From Microbispora sp. H11081 (GTDB lineage Bacteria > Actinomycetota > Actinomycetes > Streptosporangiales > Streptosporangiaceae), in NCBI RefSeq assembly GCF_012999535.1, contig NZ_JABBWV010000014.1:62001-126000 (forward strand): a DNA stretch of 64,000 bases, in the 5' to 3' direction. The notes under the pieces were generated by a model. That model was not told the DNA's origin. It saw nothing but the letters and a program-made list of their open reading frames with translations, and searched no databases. Of the stretch, positions 1 to 9,300 are shown piece after piece (position 1 is the stretch's first letter; each line of letters opens with the position of its first letter). A program made the translations under genes and the position numbers.

Positions 1-1787
1 TGGGCGAACCGGACCCGGCCGGGGCGCGGCTCCTCCAGCAGGCCCGACAGCACCCCCGCCTCCAGGCCGTCGAGCACCGTCTCCTCGTCCGCCCCCGGCA
101 GGGCGACCAGCACGTCGGCGTCGGCCTCGCGGCCGAGGACGGCGGCCGTGCGCAGCGTGGTCCGCGCCGTCGCGGGCAGCCGGGCGAGGCGGCGGCGGAT
201 GAGGTCGCGCACGCCTGGCGGCAGCGCGTGGGCCGCGGAAGGGCCGTCCACCGCGAGCAGCCTGGCGGTCTCGCTCACGAACAGCGGGTTGCCGCCGGTC
301 CGCTCGGTGACCGTGCGCACCGTGGCCTCGTCGACCTCCGTGCCGGAGCGCGCCGCGAGCAGGAGTGCCACCTCCGGCTCCCCCAGGCCGTCCAGGGTGA
401 TGTGCTCCACCGTCTGCACGGCGAGCGCCGCCGAGGTGGCCGTGAGGTCGTCGCCCGCCTCGGCCGGACGGTGCGTCAGCAGGACGAGAACCGGCGTCCT
501 GGTCAGGCGGCCCGCCAGGTGACGCAGGAGCTGGAGGGTCTCCTCGTCGGCCCGGTGCACGTCCTCGAGCACGATCAGCAGCGGTCCCGGCACGCCCTCC
601 AGGTAGTCGCCGGCCGCCCGCGCCAGCCAGAACTGGCCCACGGGCGCGGCGTCGTCGGTCAGCAGGGGCGCGAGCCTGGTTGCGGTCCCCGGCTCCGGCG
701 GGCAGGTCGCGGACAGCTCCCGCAGCACCTCGCTCCACGCCCAGGCGGGCGGCACGCCGCCGCTCGTCTCAGGGCAGCGGCCGACCACGGTCCGCCAGCC
801 GTCCGCGGCCAGGCGCCGTACGAGCGCGTCGGCCAGGGTGCTCTTGCCCGAGCCCGCCTCGCCGCCGAGCCACACGATGCGGAATCCGGTCGCCGCCTGC
901 TCCGCAGCGGCGGCCAGTCGGGACAGCTCCGCCGTACGGCCGACCATGCGGGGGGAGACGGGCTCCGGGGCGGGAGCCGTGACCTCTGGCCTGGAAACCA
1001 CGGGCCCGGCCGTGCGGGGCATGTCGAGAGACTCGGACTGCGCGAGGATGTCCGACTCCAGCGCGCGCAGGGCGGGCCCCGGGTCGATGCCGAGTTGCTC
1101 GGCGAGCAGGGCGCGCGTGCGGCGCAGGACCGCCAGGGCCTCCCCCTGCCGCCCGGCCCGGTAGTAGGCGATCGCGAGCAGCCGCACGGCGTTCTCCCGC
1201 AGCGGATGCGCGGTGAGGTGGCGCTCCAGCTCGGGGACGACCTCGGCGTGGCGGCCGAGCGCTAGCCCGGCCTCGGCGCGGTGCTCCACCGCGACGACCC
1301 GCAACTCGTCCAGGTGGACGACCTCGGGGACGGCCCACTCCTCCTCGGTGAACTCCGCGTACGCCGGGCCGGTCCACAACGCCAGGGCCTCGTCCACGAC
1401 CTCGACCGCGTGGTCGGGCCGTCCCTCGGCGAGCAGGCCGGCGGCGGCCTCGACCAGCCGGGGGAAGCGCCAGGCGTCCACGTCGTCCGGCTCCAGCGCC
1501 AGGCGGTATCCGGGGGGAGCGCTCACCAGCACGCGGGCGACGGCGCGGGGGGCGCGGTCCGGTTCCAGGGCCCGCCGCAGGTTGGAGACGTAGACCTGGA
1601 GGGCGGCCAGCGCGCGTGGCGGCGGCTGCCCCCGCCACAGGTCGTCCACGAACCGGTCGGTCGACACCACGTGTCCACGGGCGCACACCAGCCGGGCCAG
1701 CACGGCGCGCTGGAGCGAGGTCCCGAGGTCCGCGGGGCGCCCACCGACCTCCGCCGCGATCCGCCCTAAAACCCGCACTTTTACCAT
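1..1787 (-). CDS. SARP/AfsR-type transcriptional regulator with ATPase domain (C-terminus beyond window)
   Basis: Transcriptional activator of the SARP (BTAD) class with an added nucleotide-binding domain. Reading the minus strand from ATG at 1787 gives about 595 residues before the window edge. Residues 1-95 form an OmpR-like winged helix (MVKVRVLGRIAAEV at the start, then the typical LQVYVSNLRRAL). Residues 100-245 look like the bacterial transcriptional activation (BTAD) domain. An AAA/NB-ARC-like ATPase begins near 280, with a P-loop GGEAGSGKST at 308-317 and a Walker B-like LLIVLEDVHRAD further on. Full-length relatives usually carry TPR or LuxR-type domains after this, which cannot be seen here. 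It is divergent from the STAS gene. Such proteins often control secondary metabolism, but no biosynthetic target is visible. The frame is supported by domain content; the other frames here are Arg/Pro-rich noise. Confidence 0.9.
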   Translation of the reverse strand, partial: MVKVRVLGRIAAEVGGRPADLGTSLQRAVLARLVCARGHVVSTDRFVDDLWRGQPPPRALAALQVYVSNLRRALEPDRAPRAVARVLVSAPPGYRLALEPDDVDAWRFPRLVEAAAGLLAEGRPDHAVEVVDEALALWTGPAYAEFTEEEWAVPEVVHLDELRVVAVEHRAEAGLALGRHAEVVPELERHLTAHPLRENAVRLLAIAYYRAGRQGEALAVLRRTRALLAEQLGIDPGPALRALESDILAQSESLDMPRTAGPVVSRPEVTAPAPEPVSPRMVGRTAELSRLAAAAEQAATGFRIVWLGGEAGSGKSTLADALVRRLAADGWRTVVGRCPETSGGVPPAWAWSEVLRELSATCPPEPGTATRLAPLLTDDAAPVGQFWLARAAGDYLEGVPGPLLIVLEDVHRADEETLQLLRHLAGRLTRTPVLVLLTHRPAEAGDDLTATSAALAVQTVEHITLDGLGEPEVALLLAARSGTEVDEATVRTVTERTGGNPLFVSETARLLAVDGPSAAHALPPGVRDLIRRRLARLPATARTTLRTAAVLGREADADVLVALPGADEETVLDGLEAGVLSGLLEEPRPGRVRFA

Positions 1788-2059
1788 TTGGCGGCAAGCA
1801 TAGGGATGAATCCGAGCCTGCCGTAGACGACCAGGTCACCGGCAAAGGCGGTCATAGATCGGGACATAGCCCTCCATCTCTGTCTCGATCGTGGCATCTT
1901 TGCTCCACCCGATCGACGCGCCGGAGACGGATTGTTACCCTGAGTGCGGCTCAGCTCGTTCGTCGGCGTGTCCGTCGAAGCGCTTCGCCGGTCACCCCCG
2001 GACTCCCCCGTCCCGCTCCCCGGTGGTCCCCGGCGTCAAGAAGAGCGAAGGGAACCCCC

Positions 2060-2395
2060 GTGGAGACGTGGACGGCACAACCCTCCTCCCCCACCCGCTG
2101 GTGGGTGCTCGGGCTGCGCGGAGAGCTGGATCTCCACGCGGTGCGGCGCCTGCGCGAACCGCTGCGCACCCACATCGAGGCCCGAGGCCCGTGGCTCGCG
2201 ATCGACCTCAGCGAGGTGCGGTTCATCGACACCACGGGCGTCGGGCTGCTGGTGCGCCTGGTGCACACCCTGCGCCAGAGGGACGGCGACCTGGCGCTCA
2301 TCGCGCCGGGCGGTCAGGTGCTGCGCATCCTGCGCTGGACCAACCTGACCCGGCTGTTCCGCGTTCTCGACACCGCCGACGCGCTGGACGAGTGA
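2060..2395 (+). CDS. STAS-domain anti-sigma factor antagonist
   Basis: A 111-residue single STAS domain, the length of a stand-alone SpoIIAA/RsbV-like protein. Such proteins bind an anti-sigma kinase and release a sigma factor when unphosphorylated. GTG at 2060 is chosen because a purine-rich GCGAAGGGA lies just upstream; longer in-frame starts would run back into non-conserved sequence. The phosphorylation motif is IDTTGVGLL, with Thr59 where SpoIIAA has its phospho-Ser, so phosphorylation would be on threonine. No anti-sigma kinase, phosphatase or sigma factor gene is adjacent, so its partner is encoded elsewhere. It converges on the penicillin-binding protein gene with an 7-base gap. Confidence 0.85.
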   Translation: METWTAQPSSPTRWWVLGLRGELDLHAVRRLREPLRTHIEARGPWLAIDLSEVRFIDTTGVGLLVRLVHTLRQRDGDLALIAPGGQVLRILRWTNLTRLFRVLDTADALDE

Positions 2396-2402
2396 CCGGC
2401 GG

Positions 2403-4532
2403 CTATTCCGGCAGGATCTGCACCGGCGTGTCGTCGTCTCCGGCCGGCGGCGTCACGGACACCACCTTCCGGCAACCGTCGCCGCAACCGCCGAAGCGCT
2501 CGGAGTCGATGGGCGTGAACTCCGTCGCAGGCACGCCGCGCAGCGCCGCCAGCATCGTGTCCTTCCAGATCGGGCCGGGAACGCTGGCGCCGAACACCGA
2601 GCCGTAGTAACGACCGCCGATCATGACGCCGTTCAGCTTGTACTTCGACGAGCCGCGCGGGTCGCCCAGGCTGACCGCTCCCGCGAGGTCCGGGGTGAAC
2701 CCGGCGAACCAGGCGGAGGAGGAGTCGTCGTTGGTCCCGGTCTTGCCCGCGGCGTCGCGGCCGATGCCGCCGACGGCGGCCATCGTGCCCTTGGTCAGGA
2801 CGCCCGACAGGATGTGCGCCGCCGCGTCGGCCACCTCGGGCTCCAGCGCCTGACGGCACTTCGGCCGGTAGTCGGTGGTCTTCCCGGTGCTGTCGGTGAT
2901 GCGGGTGATGGCCATCGGCGCGCAGTACTTGCCGCGCGCGCCGATCGCGGCGTACGCGGTGGCGACCGTCACCGGGTCCATCTCGTTGATGCCGAGCGTG
3001 AACGTCTCGTACTCCCGGAGCTTTTCGCCGTCCGCGCGGTGGATGCCCAGCGACTTGGCCGTCTTGACCACTTCACACAGGCCGACCCGCCGCTCCAGCT
3101 CCATGAAGAAGGTGTTGACCGAGTTCCACGTGCCGGTCTGCAGGGTCAGCCAGCCGGGCGAGCCCTCGTCGTTGGTGACGGTGTGGCTCGGGTCGCCGAT
3201 GGACTGGCCCGCGCAGTTCTTGAACGTCGAGTAGGCCGGCGCGGTGTAACCGGCGCCCGCGCTGAAGCCGTCGTTGATCTTCATGCCCTGCTTGAGCGCG
3301 GTGAGCAGCGTGAACGTCTTGAACGTCGAGCCGGCCTGGAAGCCGATGCCGCCACCGTGCGCGGCGTCGGCCACGAGGTTGTAGGACACCTCGTTCTTGC
3401 TCTTGCGCGTCCCGTACGGGCGGCTCGCGGCCATCGCCTTGATCGCCCCGGTGCCGGGCTGGACCAGCGCCTCGGCGGCCACGGGGTTGTCGGTCGGGTT
3501 GACCCACTTCCTGATCGCCTTGTCCGCGGCGGCCTGCATCTTGGGGTCGATCGTGGTTCTGATCGTCAGCCCGCCGCGGTTGAGGAACGCCAGGCGGTCC
3601 TTGGCCGTCTTGCCGAAGTCGGCGTTGCCGAGGATCTCGTTGCGCACGTAGACGCAGAAATACGGATATTTGCTTGATTCACAGCCGCCGGGCAGCGGGG
3701 TCCCCTTGTAGCCGAGCCTGGCCTTCTTCGCCTTCGCCGCCTCGTCCGTGGTGATCTTGCCCAGCTCGGCCATCCGGTCGAGCACGACGTTGCGCCGCTT
3801 CAGCAACCGGTCGCGGCTGGTCTTGCCCAGGTTGGGGTCGGTGGCGTTGGGGTCCTGCACCGCGCCCGCCAGCGTCGCCGCCTGCGCCAGCGTCAGCTTG
3901 CTCGCGCTGATCCCGAAGAACCGCTTGGCCGCCGCCTCGACGCCGTACGCGCCCGCGCCGAAATAGGCGATGTTGAGGTATTTCTCCAGGATCTGATCCT
4001 TGGAGTACTTCTTCTCCACGCCCATCGCGTACCGCAGTTCGTTGAGTTTGCGGGCGTAACTGGCCTCCAGGGCCTTCTGCTTCTCCTCCTCGGTCTGGGC
4101 GGCGTTGAGCAGCACCTGCTTGACGTACTGCTGCGTGATCGTCGAACCTCCCTGGGCCACCCCGCCCGACTGAAGGTTCGTCGCCAGCGCGCGGGCGGTG
4201 CCTTCGAGGTCGATCGGGCCGTGCTCGTAGAACCGGTAGTCCTCGATCGAGATGATGGCCGTCTTCATGATGTCGGCGACCTGGTCGAGCGGGACGACCT
4301 CGCGGTACTGCTCGTAGAACCGCGCGATCTCGTGGCCCTTCACGTCCTGGACGACGGAGACCTGCGCCAGCGGGGGCTCGGGGAGGTCCCGTGGCTCAAG
4401 GCCCACGTCCTCGACTGCGGTCACCAACCCGACGCCCGCGCCTCCCACCGCCGGCAGCGCGATGCCCGCGACCAGCACGCCCGCCGCCGTCGCCAAGGCG
4501 GCCAGGCGCAGCACCTTCCCCGTGCTGTTCAC
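2403..4532 (-). CDS. Bifunctional class A penicillin-binding protein (glycosyltransferase/transpeptidase)
   Basis: Polymerises and cross-links peptidoglycan outside the membrane. About 709 residues from GTG at 4532, preferred because GGGGGGA lies 7 bases upstream; an ATG ten codons earlier has no such site. One N-terminal membrane anchor (about residues 5-30). The GT51 glycosyltransferase domain has the catalytic glutamate in EDYRFYEHG (E97) and the QGGSTITQQ motif at 127-135. The transpeptidase domain carries SxxK as STFK (S402, K405), SxN as SVN (471-473) and KTG at 597-599. All catalytic motifs are intact. There is no PASTA domain and the tail is short. It sits next to a class A beta-lactamage-type gene on the same strand, separated by about 70 bases, so the two may be expressed together. 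Confidence 0.95.
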   Translation of the reverse strand: MNSTGKVLRLAALATAAGVLVAGIALPAVGGAGVGLVTAVEDVGLEPRDLPEPPLAQVSVVQDVKGHEIARFYEQYREVVPLDQVADIMKTAIISIEDYRFYEHGPIDLEGTARALATNLQSGGVAQGGSTITQQYVKQVLLNAAQTEEEKQKALEASYARKLNELRYAMGVEKKYSKDQILEKYLNIAYFGAGAYGVEAAAKRFFGISASKLTLAQAATLAGAVQDPNATDPNLGKTSRDRLLKRRNVVLDRMAELGKITTDEAAKAKKARLGYKGTPLPGGCESSKYPYFCVYVRNEILGNADFGKTAKDRLAFLNRGGLTIRTTIDPKMQAAADKAIRKWVNPTDNPVAAEALVQPGTGAIKAMAASRPYGTRKSKNEVSYNLVADAAHGGGIGFQAGSTFKTFTLLTALKQGMKINDGFSAGAGYTAPAYSTFKNCAGQSIGDPSHTVTNDEGSPGWLTLQTGTWNSVNTFFMELERRVGLCEVVKTAKSLGIHRADGEKLREYETFTLGINEMDPVTVATAYAAIGARGKYCAPMAITRITDSTGKTTDYRPKCRQALEPEVADAAAHILSGVLTKGTMAAVGGIGRDAAGKTGTNDDSSSAWFAGFTPDLAGAVSLGDPRGSSKYKLNGVMIGGRYYGSVFGASVPGPIWKDTMLAALRGVPATEFTPIDSERFGGCGDGCRKVVSVTPPAGDDDTPVQILPE

Positions 4533-4603
4533 TCGATCATCCCCCCAAATCGCTATACACAAGGCTATGAGACCGTAAAGCGGGATAAGTCACCATAAAT
4601 GTC

Positions 4604-5524
4604 CTACGTCAGTCGGCCGAGGCCGCGCGCGAGCACGGTCGCCGTCTGGGCGACGACCCGGTCGTCGGCGGAGGCGCCGGCCGCGTGGCGGTTCGTGTAG
4701 ATCGCCATGATGATCGGGGCGGCGCCCTTGGACGGCCAGACCACGGCGATGTCGTTGGCGGTGCCGTACGAGCCGCCCGTGCCGGTTTTGTCGCCGACGA
4801 TCCACGTCTTGGGCAGCCCGGCGCGGATGCGCTTGTCCCCGGTCGTGTTGGCGCGCAGCCACCCGACCAGCCGGGAGCGGTCCTTCGCGCCGAGCGCGTC
4901 GCCGACGGTGAGCGCGCGCAGGTCGCGGGCGATCGCCGCGGGCGTGGTCGTGTCGCGCCGCTCCTTGGGCGACCACTCGTTCAGCGCGGTCTCCCACCGG
5001 TCCAGCCGCGAGACCGGGTCCTTGAGCGAGCGGAAGTAGCGGGTGAGCCCCTTCGGCCCGCCGATGCGCTTCAGCAGCATGTTGCCCGCGGTGTTGTCGC
5101 TGTAGATGATCGCCGCCCGGCACAGCTCGGCGAGCGTCATGCCGTCTTTCACGTGCTTGCCGGTCTCCGGCGAGTGCGGCTGCAGTTCGTCGGCGGTCCA
5201 GCGGACCACCTTCCGCGTCAGCTCCCTGTCGCTCGTACGGGCCAGCACCGCCGCGGCGGCCGCCGCCTTGAAGGTGGACGCCAGCGAGAACCGCTCGCCC
5301 GCCCGGTAGCCGATCGTCCTCCCGGTCGCCGTGTCGATCGCGTACGCGCCGATGCGGCCGCGGAAGGACCTCTCCAGCGCGCGCAGTTCGGCGGCCACGT
5401 CCGTCCGGTGCGCCGTCGCGGCCACGTCCGTGCGGGGCGCCGCGACGGCCGGGGTCGCCGGGGCGGCGCCGACCAGGACGAAGACCGTCAGCACGGCGGC
5501 CTTCACCGTCGCCGGGTGTGTCAT
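4604..5524 (-). CDS. Class A beta-lactamase
   Basis: Secreted serine beta-lactamase of 306 residues that hydrolyses beta-lactams in the envelope or medium. The signal peptide (about 1-29) ends near APAVAAP. Active-site motifs are complete: STFK (S83, K86; Ambler 70/73), SDN (142-144; Ambler 130-132), the omega-loop ETALN with E178 and N182 (Ambler 166/170) and KTG at 246-248 (Ambler 234-236). AAGGA lies 6 bases before the ATG. The start region contains two copies of ACATGTCC about 60 bases apart, which might be regulatory, but no blaR/blaI pair is nearby. It lies upstream of, and co-directional with, the penicillin-binding protein gene. Resistance to a given drug cannot be inferred from sequence alone. 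Confidence 0.95.
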   Translation of the reverse strand: MTHPATVKAAVLTVFVLVGAAPATPAVAAPRTDVAATAHRTDVAAELRALERSFRGRIGAYAIDTATGRTIGYRAGERFSLASTFKAAAAAAVLARTSDRELTRKVVRWTADELQPHSPETGKHVKDGMTLAELCRAAIIYSDNTAGNMLLKRIGGPKGLTRYFRSLKDPVSRLDRWETALNEWSPKERRDTTTPAAIARDLRALTVGDALGAKDRSRLVGWLRANTTGDKRIRAGLPKTWIVGDKTGTGGSYGTANDIAVVWPSKGAAPIIMAIYTNRHAAGASADDRVVAQTATVLARGLGRLT

Positions 5525-5601
5525 GACATGTCCTTAATCTCGTGGGTCGGTGGTCTGTCAGACGCAGGACCAAGCCAAGAGGTTCGGAACATGTCCCATA
5601 T

Positions 5602-5979
5602 TCATTTGAACCGCGCCGATATCAGGAGGACATGGACGACGCAGCCGGCGGCTGCGCCCACGGCGTACCAGAACAGGTCGGGGGCGTTGAAGGTCGTGCC
5701 GAGCGCCAGCCTGGCCAGCGCGCTGCGCGCGGACAGCTCGGCCGGCACGCCGGTGAGCTGGGCGAACTCGACCAGCCAGCTCAGGCAGAGCGCCACGGCC
5801 GCCGCCACGACCGGCCGGGCGCGCGGCGCGGCCACGACGACCAGCGCGTACACGAGGAGGGTGTAGAGAAGGTCGCCCGCGTACTTGCCCACCGCGCCGG
5901 GCAACAGCGCCCGGACCGCCAGGCCCGCGGCCACGACCATCACGGCGGCGGCCAGCGCGGCCAGTCGGCGATGAGGCAT
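5602..5979 (-). CDS. Small integral membrane protein, DUF2809-like
   Basis: A 125-residue protein with about four hydrophobic helices. The pattern GKYAGDLLYTLLVY, then LVEFAQL, then LGTTFNAPDLFWYAVG matches my recollection of the DUF2809 family, whose function is unknown. The ATG at 5979 is followed by a short basic stretch and the first helix. No close functional partner: the beta-lactamase gene is downstream on the same strand and a long non-coding leader lies upstream. VanZ-like proteins have a similar size and topology and are the main alternative. Confidence 0.75.
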   Translation of the reverse strand: MPHRRLAALAAAVMVVAAGLAVRALLPGAVGKYAGDLLYTLLVYALVVVAAPRARPVVAAAVALCLSWLVEFAQLTGVPAELSARSALARLALGTTFNAPDLFWYAVGAAAGCVVHVLLISARFK

Positions 5980-6331
5980 CCGGGCACCCTACCGGGGCCC
6001 GGCCGTCAGCTCGTCCGGCAGCTCGTCCGGTGGTAGCACACCCAGATGCCGCCGCCGATGCGTCCCGACAACCGCAGCACGATATGCCCGAAATGCTGCA
6101 AGCACGGGAAAACACCGAAATCAATAGGTTCGCAGACGAAAAATCACACCATGGAACGATCTAGCCGGAAAAACGATGGCTGGTTAAACTCCGAGTCAGC
6201 TTCGGCCACCCGTCTCGGGTGGCCGTTCGCCGTCGCCCACCGGGGAGGGCTCGCGCCCTCCCATGTCCGGGGGCGGCGCGGTTCCTCCACGCCCTGGGCG
6301 GCGGGGCCTCACAGGTCTCCATGGAGGTGTC
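5980..6331. promoter_or_regulatory. Non-coding region with promoter and two hairpins before the subtilase gene
   Basis: No convincing gene in these 352 bases. Visible elements on the + strand are the 10-mer TGGAACGATC at 6152-6161, which recurs at 45601 and 60794; a -10-like TAAACT around 6185; and two perfect hairpins, CGGCCACCC/GGGTGGCCG (6203-6225, 5-base loop) and GGGAGGGC/GCCCTCCC (6243-6262, 4-base loop). A GGAGG at 6323-6327 then serves the GTG start at 6332. If transcription begins near 6195, the protease mRNA has a structured 5' leader of about 135 bases. Neither hairpin is followed by a T-run, so attenuation is only a possibility. Confidence 0.45.
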
Positions 6332-9300
6332 GTGTCGAGGAAGTCCCCACCCCCCTACTTACGGACCACAGCGGTCATCGCCGGACTCGGCCTTGTGGCA
6401 GCGATCATCCCTGCGGCCTCCGCGGCCGCCGACCCCAGCCCCACCCCGTCGCCGTCGTGGAGCGCCACGGCCGTGACGGGCGCCGAGCGCGTCCAGGGCG
6501 CCAAGTCGCCGAGTGGGCGTCTCGCCAAGAGCGACCCAGAACTGCTCGCCTCGCGGTCGCCGCAACAGACGAGCGTCCTCGTCAAGCTCGACTACGACTC
6601 GCTCGCGGCCTACAAGGGCGGCCTGCCGGGCCTGCCCGGCACCAGCCCGTCGGTCACCGGCAAGGCGCTCAACCCGAAGAGCGGCGACGCGGCGAAATAC
6701 CAGAAGCACATCGAGAACGTCGAGAACGCCTTCCTCGGCGAACTCGGCGACAAGGTCCCCGGCGCCAGGGTGGGGCAGAAGCTCCGCACGGTCTACGGCG
6801 GCGTCGCCCTGACCCTGCCCGCCGACAAGGCCGCGGACCTGCTGAAGCTGCCCGGAGTGGCGGCCGTGCAGGAGGACAAGCGGGAGCAGCCCCTCACCGA
6901 CTCCAGCCCCGCGTTCATCGGCGCGCCGACCGTCTACAACCAGCTCGGCGGGGCCAAGTCGTCGGGCAAGGGCGTCATCGTCGGCATCCTGGACACCGGC
7001 GCCTGGCCGGAGCATCCCTCGTTCGCCGACCCCGGCACGCTCCCCGCTCCCCCGCCCAAGGCGGACGGCACGCCGCGCACCTGCAACTTCGGTGCCAACC
7101 CGCTGACCCCGGCGGCCGACCCCTTCTCGTGCAACCGCAAGCTGATCTCCGGCCAGCCGTTCCTCGCGACGTACAACGCGATCGTGGGCGGGGAGGTGTA
7201 CCCGGACAGCGCCCGTGACTCCGGCGGCCACGGTACGCACACCGCCACCACCTCGGCGGGCGGGCCCGTGGACCACGCCAACCCGCTCGGCATCGACCGC
7301 GGCTCGATTCACGGCATCGCGCCGGCCGCGCACGTCGCGGTCTACAAGGTCTGCGGCGCGGAGGGCTGCTACCAGTCCGACTCCGTGGCCGCGGTGGCGC
7401 AGGCCATCGCCGACGGCGTACGGGTCATCAACTTCTCGATCGGCGGCGGCGCAGACCCCTACAGCGACCCGGTCGAACTCGCCTTCCTCGACGCGTACGC
7501 CGCGGGCGTGTTCGTGGCGGCGTCGGCGGGCAACTCGGGACCGGGCGCCAGCACGACGGACCACCGCGGCCCGTGGGTGACCACCGTCGCGGCCTCGACG
7601 CAGAGCCGCACCTTCCAGTCGACGATCACCCTGACCGGCGGCCCGTCGATCAAGGGCGCGTCGATCACCGGGGGCGTCTCCTCGCCGCTGCCGGTGGTGC
7701 TCGCCTCCGCGCCGCCGTACAGCGACCCACTGTGCCTCAGCCCGGCGCCTCCCGGGTTGTTCACCGGGAAGATCGTCGCCTGCCAGCGCGGCCCGAACCG
7801 GGTGCTCAAGGGATTCTCCGTCAAGCAGGGCGGCGCCGCGGGCATGATCCTGTACAACGCCACGCCGCTCGACCTCATGACCGACAACCACTGGCTGCCG
7901 ACCGTGCACATCGACAAGCCGGAGACCGACGTCCTGCTGAGCTGGCTGAGCTCCCACCCGGGCGCGACCGCGAGCTTCACCCAGGGGACGAAGACCACCT
8001 GGCAGGGCGACGCGATGACGTCGTTCTCCTCGCGCGGCCCCGGCGGCGACTTCCTGAAGCCGGACGTCACCGCGCCCGGCCTGCACATCCTCGCAGGCAT
8101 GACCCCGACTCCCGAGTCGCCGCTGGAAGGCCCGGCAGGCAACCTCTACCAGGTCATCGCCGGGACCTCGATGTCGTCGCCGCACGTCGCGGGCGCCGCC
8201 GCGCTCCTGTTCGCGCTGCGTCCGACCTGGACGCCCGGCCAGGTCAAGTCGGCCCTGGAGACCTCCGCGACGACGAAGGTCACCAAGGAGGACCGGACCA
8301 CCCCGGCCGACCCGTTCGACTACGGCGGCGGCCGCATCGACCTGACCAAGGCCGGCGACGTGGGCCTGACCCTCGACGAGACCGCGGCGAACTACGCCGC
8401 CTCGGCCGCCGACCCGCTGAACCGCATCGACCTCAACCTGCCGTCGGTCAACGCGCCCGTCATGCCGGGCGTGATCACCGCCAAGCGCACGCTCGTCAAC
8501 ACCACCGGCAAGACGCTGGTCTACACCGCGACGGGCACCACCGTCAGCGGAGCGAGCATCACGGTGCTGCCGCCGCTGTTCACGGTGAAGCCGGGCAAGA
8601 GCCAGAAGATCACCGTCGTGATCACCGCACCCGACCTGCCCGACGGGCAGTACTTCGGCCAGGTGAACCTCAAGCAGGTCAACGGCAACCGGGAGCAGCA
8701 CCTGCCGGTGGCCTTCTACCGGCAGGAGGGCGCGGTGCCGATCGACCAGACCTGCGCGCCGACCGCCATCGCGAAGAACACCGGCGAGTCCACCTGCACG
8801 GTCACGGTCCAGAACAACACGCTGGAGGACGCCGAGGTCACCGCGCTGAGCACGCTGAACACGAAGCTGCGGCTCACCGGCGTGACCGGCGCGACCAAGG
8901 TCGGCAACCAGATCGTGACGACCAATAAGACACTCGCGGGCAAGCAGCCCGACAAGCCCGTCATCGCCCCCGGCACGGGCCCGGCGGGCTACCTGCCGCT
9001 GTCGCTCTTCGGCATCGCCCCGACGCCCATCGGCGACGAGGAGGCGCTGAACTTCACCGTCCCGGCGTTCACCTACGCCGGCCGCACGTTCAACAGGATC
9101 GGTGTCGTCTCCAACGGCTACACGGTCGCGGGCGGCACGAACGGCTCGGCGGACATCCAGTTCGCGCCGCAGACGCTGCCCGACACGGCCCAGCCGAACG
9201 GCGTGCTCGCGTCGTACTGGACCGACCTCAACGGCGCGGGAGCGCCGGGCGTCTACGTCGCCACCCTGACCGACGGGGTGAGCACGTGGCTCGTCGTCGA

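Noticed and set aside
769-1845. Long minus-strand open frame overlapping the SARP-type regulator
   Set aside because: It is an Arg/Gly/Pro-rich out-of-frame shadow; the neighbouring frame shows winged-helix, BTAD and P-loop motifs.
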